This document shows, piece after piece, positions 14,723-20,198 of a stretch of DNA of 20,198 nucleotides. This DNA comes from Candidatus Aquidulcis sp. (GTDB lineage: Bacteria; Chloroflexota; Anaerolineae; Anaerolineales; E44-bin32). Under the pieces are notes generated by a model. That model searched no databases. It saw only the letters and a list, made by a program, of their open reading frames with translations, and was not told the DNA's origin. The stretch spans positions 26,139-46,336 of the forward strand of contig DYJB01000004.1 of assembly GCA_020723365.1 (NCBI GenBank), given 5' to 3'. The stretch's first letter is position 1. Each line of letters begins with the position of its first letter. A program made the position numbers and the translations under genes.

Positions 14723-15415
14723 ATGGATGAGGATTCGCGGGGACCGCGAGGCACATCAAGTCTGCCGTGGCTGCGTGAACCCTTCAACGGTCTCTCTCAT
14801 CTGGCGGCTGCCTTGCTGGCGCTGCCAGGCGCCGTGTGGCTGGCTTACGTCGGTCGCCACGACCTCCTGCGCCTGGCCTCCCTGCTGATCTACGGTCTCA
14901 GCCTCGTGCTGATGTTTTCGGCCAGCGCCGCGTACCACTTGATCGATGCCCAGCCCCGTCTCGCCACCACCCTGCGCACCCTCGACCACAGCGCCATCTA
15001 CCTGCTCATCGCCGGCACCTACACCCCGATCTGCCTGCGCTTCTTCACCGGCTTCTGGGGATGGGGGCTGGTGGCCATTGTCTGGAGCCTGGCCATGGCC
15101 GGCATCGGTGTGAAGGTGTTCATTCTCAACGCGCCGCGCTGGCTCACCGCCGGCATCTACCTGGCCATGGGCTGGTTGGCGACGGCAGGAATGCGGGAGA
15201 TGCTCATCCATGTTCCCGCGGGGGCGCTGGCCTGGCTCCTGGCCGGCGGCCTGCTCTTCACGGTCGGCGCGGCGGTGTACATCTCCAGGAGGCCCGACTT
15301 CGTGCCGGGCGTCTTTGGCTTTCATGAGATCTGGCACGTGTTCGTGATCCTGGGCTGCCTGAGCCATTTCATCGTCATGGCAGCGTATGTGGCGCCACCC
15401 GCCCCGGCGGCCTGA
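14723..15415 (+). CDS. Haemolysin III / PAQR-family membrane protein
   Basis: This 230-residue, seven-helix integral membrane protein belongs to the haemolysin III (YqfA-like, PAQR/adiponectin-receptor related) family. The N-terminal REPFNGLSHLAAALLALPG and the segment LDHSAIYLLIAGTYTPI are family signatures. Histidines H72 (in SAAYHL) and H201/H205 (FHEIWH) are the three conserved zinc ligands of the PAQR hydrolase-type site. The start at ATG 14723 fits the leaderless promoter; ATG 14714 in frame would begin inside the -10 box. Despite the name, haemolytic activity is doubtful; bacterial members are linked to membrane homeostasis. It is followed after 39 nt by the oxidoreductase and may be cotranscribed. 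Confidence 0.92.
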   Translation: MDEDSRGPRGTSSLPWLREPFNGLSHLAAALLALPGAVWLAYVGRHDLLRLASLLIYGLSLVLMFSASAAYHLIDAQPRLATTLRTLDHSAIYLLIAGTYTPICLRFFTGFWGWGLVAIVWSLAMAGIGVKVFILNAPRWLTAGIYLAMGWLATAGMREMLIHVPAGALAWLLAGGLLFTVGAAVYISRRPDFVPGVFGFHEIWHVFVILGCLSHFIVMAAYVAPPAPAA

Positions 15416-15454
15416 CTGCCGAATGTATGCATCCGCCCCTTGAGGGTACTGACC

Positions 15455-16438
15455 ATGACCCCGCGCGTGGGTTGGGGGATCCTGAGCACAGGCAAGATCG
15501 CCGCCGGCTTCGCCGAGGACCTGCGGCACGTACCCGGGGCGGAGCTGGCGGCGGTCGGTTCGCGCACGGCCGAGGCGGCCGAGGTCTTCGCCCATCGCTT
15601 TCACATTCCCCGGCGCCACGCCAGCTACGCCGACCTGGTGACCGACCCCGCCGTCGACGTGGTGTACGTGGCCACCCCTCACTCCCTGCACGCGGAGAAC
15701 ACCCGCCTGGCGCTTGAGGCCGGTAAGCACGTGTTGTGCGAGAAACCCTTCACGCTGAACGCCCGGCAGGCCGCCGATCTGATCGCCCTGGCGCGCCAGC
15801 GCCGCCTGTTCCTGATGGAAGCCATGTGGATACGCTTCCTGCCGGCCATCGTCGACGTGCGCCGCTTCCTGGCCGAAGGGACGCTGGGCGAGGTGCGCAT
15901 GCTGTCGGCCGATTTCGGGCTGCGCTTCGCCTTCAACCCGCAGGGCCGGTTGTTTACGCCCGAGCTGGGAGGCGGCGCACTGCTCGACCTGGGCGTCTAT
16001 CCCGTCTCCCTGGCGCACATGGTCTTTGGACGGCCGGAGGCCATCGTCAGCCTCGCCAGCCTGGGCTCCACCGGCGTCGATGATCAGTCCGGGATCGTCC
16101 TGCGCTACTCCGCGGGGCAGATCGCCGTCCTCCACACCGCCATGGGCGTGGTCACGCCGACCGAGGCCTGCATCATCGGCACCGGTGGGCGGCTGCGCCT
16201 GCACTCCCACTTCTACCGCACCGAGGATCTGACGCTGAGCCAGCCCGGCAAGCGCGACCGGCACATCCATCACCGGCGGAAAGGGAACGGCCTGCACTAC
16301 CAGGCGCTGGCGGTCATGGAGAGCCTGCGCCAGGGGAGGCTGGAATGTGAAACGATGCCGCTCGGTGAGAGCCTGGCTGTGATGGAGACGTTGGATGCGA
16401 TCCGGGCGCCGTGGGGACTGCGCTACCCGGGCGAGTAG
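15455..16438 (+). CDS. Gfo/Idh/MocA-family NAD(P)-dependent oxidoreductase
   Basis: This 327-residue dehydrogenase has an N-terminal Rossmann fold (VGWGILSTGKIAAGF, residues 5-19), the family's CEKPF motif (95-99; Lys97 is the usual catalytic lysine) and a C-terminal alpha/beta substrate domain with GGGALLDLGVYPVSLA. It most resembles the dihydrodiol-dehydrogenase / sugar-dehydrogenase branch. Substrates in this family are sugars, inositols or related polyols; which one here is unknown. The start at ATG 15455 has GAGGG 8 nt upstream; TTG 15440 is a weaker alternative. Same strand and 39 nt after the haemolysin III gene, so possibly one transcript. It ends 9 nt from the convergent corA stop, with no room for a separate terminator. 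Confidence 0.93.
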   Translation: MTPRVGWGILSTGKIAAGFAEDLRHVPGAELAAVGSRTAEAAEVFAHRFHIPRRHASYADLVTDPAVDVVYVATPHSLHAENTRLALEAGKHVLCEKPFTLNARQAADLIALARQRRLFLMEAMWIRFLPAIVDVRRFLAEGTLGEVRMLSADFGLRFAFNPQGRLFTPELGGGALLDLGVYPVSLAHMVFGRPEAIVSLASLGSTGVDDQSGIVLRYSAGQIAVLHTAMGVVTPTEACIIGTGGRLRLHSHFYRTEDLTLSQPGKRDRHIHHRRKGNGLHYQALAVMESLRQGRLECETMPLGESLAVMETLDAIRAPWGLRYPGE

Positions 16439-16447
16439 CCCCGGCGC

Positions 16448-17380
16448 CTAGAGCCAGTCCTTGCGGATGAAGACGACCACCACGCCGATGGAGACGATCA
16501 GCGCCGCCGCCAGCACGTAGTAGAAGGCCAACGGGTGCGAGTCCAGCGGCAGGTCGACGTTCATGCCGTAGATGCTGGCCACCAGCGTCGGCAGCGCCAG
16601 GATGATCGTCACCGACGCCAGGAACTTCATGACCACGTTGAGGTTGTTCGAGATGATCGAGGCGAAGGCATCCATCATGGCGCTCAGGATGCCGGATGAG
16701 ATGTTGGTCATCTCGATCGCCTGACCGATCTCGGTCAGGGCGTCCTCCAGCAGGTCCTCGTCGTCCGGGTACATGCGGAAGAGCTGACTCTTCTGCAGGC
16801 GCGCCATCATCAGCTCGTTGGCCTTGAGCGCCGTGGTGAAGTAGGTCAGGCTCTTCTGGTACTTGAGCAGCTCGAGCACCTCCCGGTTGCGGGTGGAGAG
16901 CTGCAGCTTGTCCTCGAGCACATCGACGGTCTTGTTGATCGAGCGCAGGTAGGTGAGGTACTGCTGCGCCGCCACCAGGAAGATGTGCAGCAGGAAGCGG
17001 TTGCGCTTGGTGGTGCTCAGGTTGCGCACCCGGCCGTTGGTCAGCCCGCGGATCAGGTCGCTCTCGAACGAGCACACCGTCACGATCACCCGGTCGGTCT
17101 GGATGATGCCCAGCGGCACGGTGGTGTAGGGGATATCCGAGGTCTCGCCCTGGTAGCGCGGCACGCGCAGGATGACCAGCGTCACGCCCTCATCCTTCTC
17201 GGTGCGGGCCATCTCGTCCTGGTCGAGGGGATAGGTCAGGTAGTCGGGCGGGATGTTGTAGGCGTGCTGGACCTGCTCGAGCTCCTCCAGGTCGGGGTTG
17301 ACCATGTGGATCCAGGAGCCGTCCGCCGGCTCGCTGATCTGTGCCACACCCTGAGGCGTGCTGCGGTAGACCGTGATCAT
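16448..17380 (-). CDS. corA: CorA-family divalent metal ion transporter
   Basis: This 310-residue magnesium (or cobalt/nickel) channel protein would act as a pentamer in the cytoplasmic membrane. It has a cytoplasmic alpha/beta domain (residues 1-150), long helices rich in Glu/Lys (about 150-245) that form the funnel, and two C-terminal TM helices. The signature YGMN is at 271-274 (SIYGMNVDLPL), just after TM1; the protein ends with TM2 and the basic KDWL tail. The ATG at 17380 has a strong GGGAGGAGGGCGCC upstream. Length and order are typical. Its leader may be about 310 nt and contain a strong stem (17503-17540), a possible control point. Magnesium is the most likely ion, but other divalents are possible. 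Confidence 0.95.
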   Translation of the reverse strand: MITVYRSTPQGVAQISEPADGSWIHMVNPDLEELEQVQHAYNIPPDYLTYPLDQDEMARTEKDEGVTLVILRVPRYQGETSDIPYTTVPLGIIQTDRVIVTVCSFESDLIRGLTNGRVRNLSTTKRNRFLLHIFLVAAQQYLTYLRSINKTVDVLEDKLQLSTRNREVLELLKYQKSLTYFTTALKANELMMARLQKSQLFRMYPDDEDLLEDALTEIGQAIEMTNISSGILSAMMDAFASIISNNLNVVMKFLASVTIILALPTLVASIYGMNVDLPLDSHPLAFYYVLAAALIVSIGVVVVFIRKDWL

Positions 17381-17502
17381 GGCGCCCTCCTCCCGCAGAC
17401 CGATCAGCGGCAGCCTGTGCCTTCCCGCGCGCGCGGCGCGGAAAGCGGTCGCAGCCGTCAGGATCGTTGGCGCCGGAATGGGGCGTCGGCCGCCAGCGTC
17501 TC

Positions 17503-17540
17503 CTGCCGGAGGGTCGAACCTTCTCGACCCCTCCCGGCAG
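17503..17540 (-). promoter_or_regulatory. Strong stem in the putative corA leader
   Basis: Arms CTGCCGGAGGGTCGA (17503-17517) and TCGACCCCTCCCGGCAG (17524-17540) form 15 bp with two single-C bulges around a 6-nt loop. It lies 123 nt upstream of the corA ATG, within the predicted leader. It could be an attenuator stem or part of a larger RNA switch. No match to the known magnesium M-box could be recognised by eye. Confidence 0.45.
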
Positions 17541-17699
17541 GCAACGGCCGGCCGAGAGGCTATCGGAAGGGGGCCCTGTGTGCGGGGGCCGGGCTCACCC
17601 CGACCCCGTTGGGCTGGTCACTCGAATCGGTATCTGCGGTGTCGTCCATCGTTGTGCCCGGCGCGGGGCGTCCGACCCCTCCGGGCTGCGTCCACCGCC

Positions 17700-17708
17700 G
17701 TTATATCA
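17700..17708 (-). promoter_or_regulatory. Extended -10 promoter candidate for corA
   Basis: The minus strand reads TGATATAAC: an extended -10 (TGnTATAAC, TATAAC at 17700-17705). A perfect TTGACA lies upstream but at 24 bp, too far for standard spacing, so recognition may rest on the TG element. The predicted leader to ATG 17380 is about 310 nt. Confidence 0.4.
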
Positions 17709-17770
17709 CCATGTCGCCTTCCGCGCACCTGTCAATTTCCTTGCCGGTGGGTGATGGCTTTCCCGCCGGT

Positions 17771-17776
17771 TATAAT
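17771..17776 (+). promoter_or_regulatory. -10 box for the nucleotidyltransferase-like gene
   Basis: A perfect TATAAT precedes ATG 17808 by 31 nt, giving a leader of about 25 nt that contains TGGAGC as a modest ribosome-binding site. No clear -35 at 16-18 bp. Confidence 0.5.
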
Positions 17777-17807
17777 CACGCCCCGCCCCTCCGCTGGAGC
17801 CCCCCGC

Positions 17808-18602
17808 ATGCCGTGGCAAGCCGCCTATCCGACCCCTCAACACGAGGCTGCGGCAGAAGCCATCGTCGGGCATTTCCGTGCCAGGCCAGCGGTGGCATCT
17901 GTACTGTTGGTGAACTCCTGCGCCCGCGGCCGGGCAACGGCCGACAGCTGCCTCGACCTGGCGGTCGTACTTGAGCCGGAGACGCCCGCCTCCAACCGGG
18001 CGGAGCTCGAGGCCTCCTGGGAGGCCTATCACGATCAGAGTGCGGCTGTGCGGCGGCTGCACAGCGCCGGGCGCTTCTCGGTCGTGCACCTCGACATCGT
18101 CGACGGTGTCTTTGTTCCCGAGGAGCGCGACGAGGCGGCTGGCCCCGACGGTTTCGAACTGGGGATCGGCAACCTGCTGGTCTATAGCCAGGCGCTGCTC
18201 GAGCGCGGGGACTACCTTGCGCAGCTCCGGCATCGCTGGCTTCCCTACTACGACGAGGCTCTTCGCCTCCGGCGATTGGATATGGTCCGAGGCTACTGCA
18301 TCAACAACCTGCAGCACATCCCGGGATTCCTGGCGCGCCAGCTCTACTTCCAGGCTTTCGACCGTCTGTACAACGCCTACCGCGAGTTCCTCCAGGCGCT
18401 GTTCATCGCCCGGCGGACGTACCCCATCGCATACAACAAGTGGATCCGCGAGCAGGTGGAGGAGATACTGGGACTTCCGGAGCTGTACGCACTGCTCCCA
18501 AGCCTGTTCGAGATCGGGCGCTTTGAGAGCATGGAACTGATCGAAAAGGGACGTCTGGTCGAGAGCTTGCTGGAGGCCTATGCCCCGGCGCCGCAGGCGT
18601 GA
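17808..18602 (+). CDS. Nucleotidyltransferase-fold protein with altered DxD
   Basis: This encodes 264 residues. The N-terminal part resembles the polymerase-beta-like nucleotidyltransferase fold: VASVLLVNSCARGRATADSCLDLAVVL (residues 29-55) aligns with the usual GS...D-x-D-L core, and HLDIVDG could carry the third acidic strand. The usual S-D-x-D-L is S-C-L-D-L here: D50 is kept but the first catalytic Asp is Cys48, with D46 two residues before. The C-terminal half is helical (RRLDMVRGYCINNLQHIPGF onward), like substrate-binding helices in such transferases. Whether it still transfers nucleotides is unclear. ATG 17808 fits the upstream -10; the much longer open frame upstream is non-coding. 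Function unknown; possibly cotranscribed with the next gene, 70 nt downstream. Confidence 0.75.
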   Translation: MPWQAAYPTPQHEAAAEAIVGHFRARPAVASVLLVNSCARGRATADSCLDLAVVLEPETPASNRAELEASWEAYHDQSAAVRRLHSAGRFSVVHLDIVDGVFVPEERDEAAGPDGFELGIGNLLVYSQALLERGDYLAQLRHRWLPYYDEALRLRRLDMVRGYCINNLQHIPGFLARQLYFQAFDRLYNAYREFLQALFIARRTYPIAYNKWIREQVEEILGLPELYALLPSLFEIGRFESMELIEKGRLVESLLEAYAPAPQA

Positions 18603-18672
18603 GGCTGGCGGCGCGAGAATGGTGGCAGCCCGTGTGTCGTGGCTGTTCAGATGGGCTGCGCGTTGAGGTTCG

Positions 18673-20198
18673 ATGGAGCCCCAGCCGATCACTCAGCTTG
18701 AAGGCGGCCAGGCTGCCTTGCTAGAACCATCATCGCCCCGGCCGGAGCGTGTGCGGCCATGGGTTGGAAGCCTGCTGGCCGCGCTGGCCTTCGGCCTGGC
18801 CTACAGCCAGGCGCCGCTCTACACCTCCAATCAGAATCAGTACTTCCTGCACGGCGCCGCCCGAGCCGGCCTCGGTTTCCTCCATCAGGACTGGCTGGCC
18901 AACACCGCCGACCCCACGCCGCTCTTCAGTGGGATCGTCGAATGGACGTTCCGGCTCCTGCCGCCGGCCGCCTTCCACATCGAGTACCTGGCCCTGCTCG
19001 CCGTCTACCTGGCTGCCGCATGGCTGATCGCGGACTCGGTCTGGCCGCTGCGGGGCTCGCGGCTCCGCCCGCTGACCTTCCTCGCCCTGCTGACGCTGCT
19101 GCATTCCGCCGCACTCCGCCAGTTCCAGGGACAACTGCTGGGGGCCGCCTGGGAGCACCAATGGGACGGCGGACTGGCGGGGCAGCGCGTGCTCGGCTCG
19201 GTCCTCCAGCCCAGTGTCTTCGGTGTCTTCCTGCTGCTATCGCTTGCGCTGTTCGTGCGCGGGCGGCCGGCGTGGGCCTGCGCCCTGGCCGCCCTGGCCG
19301 CCTGTGTCCATCCGACGTACTTGCTCTCGGCCGCCCTGCTGGTGCTGGCGTATGGAGCGCTCGAATGGCGGCGCACCCGCCGGCTGCTTGCGGGGGTGCG
19401 CATCGGCCTGCTGGCGCTGCTTATCGTCCTTCCGATCCTGGTCTACATCCTGGTCTTCCTCAGGCCCACCTCGCCCGACCTTCTGGCCGAGGCACAGCGC
19501 ATTCTGGTCGAGGAGCGCATTCCGCATCACGCGCTGCCGAGGCTGTGGCTCGACGCCTCCTCGATGGCACAGCTGGCGCTCTTCGCCGTCGCAGTCCTGC
19601 TCGCCCGCCGGGCGTCCATCTCACGTGTGTTGGCTCTCGTGGGCATGGGATCCGCGCTGCTGACGGCAGTGCAACTCGCCACCGGCAGCGACATGCTGGC
19701 TCTGCTTTTCCCCTGGCGCGTCTCGGCCGTGCTGATACCGGCCTCGACGGCGCTTCTGGCGGGCTGGGCCGCCAACCGTTTGACTCCCGTCGTCGAGCGG
19801 CACGGCGCGCGGGCGCAGCGGGTTGCCGGCCTGCTCTCGATGACCGTCATCGGCCTGCTGGCCGCCGCCGGCGTGCTGGGCTTCGTACTGCTCCGCTCGC
19901 AGCAGGCCGCCGATCCGGCCGGGGGCGTGATGACGTACGTGAAGGCGCATGCTGCCCCCGGCGAGGTCTATCTGGTCCCGGCGCGCCTGCAAGAGTTTCG
20001 CCTGGCGACCGGAGCACCGATTGTTGTCGATTTCAAGTCCATCCCCTACCGCGATGTCGATGTGCTCGAGTGGCGTGAGCGGCTGCGCCTGGTCGATTTC
20101 GTCTACCGCGAGGAGCCTCGGGATGTCAACTGCGCCTTGCTTGATGAGGCCGCGCAGCGCTACGGCGTGACGCACGTCGTCCTGGACGAGGATCTGCT
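18673..20198 (+). CDS. Large multi-TM membrane protein, 3' end beyond window
   Basis: The frame is open from ATG 18673 to the window edge (508 codons, no stop). The start has GAGG 4 nt upstream. After a soluble, Pro/Glu-rich lead of about 28 residues there are roughly eight to ten hydrophobic helices, then from about residue 415 a soluble segment (VMTYVKAHAAPGEVYLVPAR) with alternating strands. Between the first helices lies NQNQYFLHGAARAGLGFLHQ followed by DWLANTADPTP, an extracytoplasmic-looking loop with His and Asp as in polytopic GT-C-type glycosyltransferases. It recalls the uncharacterised DUF6798-type membrane proteins, but I am not certain. The C-terminal soluble part following many helices also fits a GT-C layout. 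No sugar or lipid substrate can be assigned. Confidence 0.8.
   Translation, partial: MEPQPITQLEGGQAALLEPSSPRPERVRPWVGSLLAALAFGLAYSQAPLYTSNQNQYFLHGAARAGLGFLHQDWLANTADPTPLFSGIVEWTFRLLPPAAFHIEYLALLAVYLAAAWLIADSVWPLRGSRLRPLTFLALLTLLHSAALRQFQGQLLGAAWEHQWDGGLAGQRVLGSVLQPSVFGVFLLLSLALFVRGRPAWACALAALAACVHPTYLLSAALLVLAYGALEWRRTRRLLAGVRIGLLALLIVLPILVYILVFLRPTSPDLLAEAQRILVEERIPHHALPRLWLDASSMAQLALFAVAVLLARRASISRVLALVGMGSALLTAVQLATGSDMLALLFPWRVSAVLIPASTALLAGWAANRLTPVVERHGARAQRVAGLLSMTVIGLLAAAGVLGFVLLRSQQAADPAGGVMTYVKAHAAPGEVYLVPARLQEFRLATGAPIVVDFKSIPYRDVDVLEWRERLRLVDFVYREEPRDVNCALLDEAAQRYGVTHVVLDEDL

Larger units (their letters stand above)
17381..17807. other. Divergent intergenic region, corA / nucleotidyltransferase
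   Basis: This 427-nt region separates divergent genes. It holds the corA promoter candidate (17700-17708), a strong hairpin (17503-17540), a TTGACA-like hexamer on the minus strand (17730-17735) and the -10 of the plus-strand gene (17771-17776). I saw no supported coding sequence; a 29-codon minus-strand frame (17560-17649) lacks a ribosome-binding site. The remainder shows nothing definite. Confidence 0.6.

Noticed and set aside
14756..16297. 513-codon minus-strand frame opposite haemolysin III and the oxidoreductase
   Set aside because: It spans two clearly coding plus-strand genes and is rich in Q/G/H/D with no recognisable fold.
17560..17649. 29-codon frame in the corA leader, considered as a leader peptide
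   Set aside because: No ribosome-binding site and no regulatory codon run.
18749..20175. Several overlapping frames on both strands near the right edge
   Set aside because: All are shadows of the open frame beginning at 18673, which has a ribosome-binding site and clear TM segments.

Overview
The window is high-GC DNA (roughly two thirds G+C by eye) with tightly packed genes, GTG/TTG as well as ATG starts, 4-nt stop/start overlaps and sigma-70-like promoters. Gene content and style suggest an environmental Chloroflexota bacterium (Anaerolineae-like): a lipid-anchored tungstate-binding protein, a YprA/MrfA-type helicase, a compact CorA, an unusual 6-TM protein with an HTH_34-like partner, and dispersed GGGGCGGGTC...GACCCGCCCC palindromes. 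This taxonomic placement is inference. No rRNA, tRNA, CRISPR array, insertion sequence or phage gene was seen.

Layout, left to right. 1-157 (-) is the start of a DUF3795-like cysteine protein cut by the window edge. 278-757 (-) is a small lipoprotein. 1041-4345 (-) is a tungstate-uptake operon: a wHTH regulator fused to a periplasmic-binding-like domain, then tupA, tupB and tupC. It is driven by a clear promoter (TTGACC-17-TATGCT, extended -10) with a palindrome just downstream. 4565-5500 (-) is lipA. Divergent from it, a strong promoter (TTGACA-17-GATAAT) with an overlapping palindrome drives a two-gene operon of a 6-TM protein and a small winged-helix regulator (5681-6639, +). 6736-9633 (-) is a large secreted metzincin-type metalloprotease with a Pro/Thr stalk and a C-terminal membrane anchor. 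9974-10900 (+) is an EamA transporter and 11142-12008 (+) a formate/nitrite-family channel.

12120-14663 (-) is a DEAD/DEAH helicase with a DUF1998-type zinc domain and an HNH nuclease module inside it; its stop codon lies in a palindromic repeat. Divergent from it, with facing TATAAT boxes, is a haemolysin III/PAQR membrane protein (14723-15415), followed by a Gfo/Idh/MocA oxidoreductase (15455-16438). Convergent to that is corA (16448-17380, -), which may have a leader of about 310 nt with a strong hairpin. The window ends with a nucleotidyltransferase-like protein that has an altered DxD motif (17808-18602) and a large multi-TM protein running off the right edge (18673-20198).

Two things stand out. 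The first is the helicase-HNH fusion, which could put helicase and nuclease steps of DNA repair in one protein. The second is the self-contained tungstate regulon, with sensor, operator and transporter in one transcript. Tungstate uptake near a formate/nitrite channel hints at tungsten-dependent redox chemistry, but no tungstoenzyme is in the window. Several genes have a -10 box 7-10 nt before the start codon, implying leaderless or nearly leaderless mRNAs.
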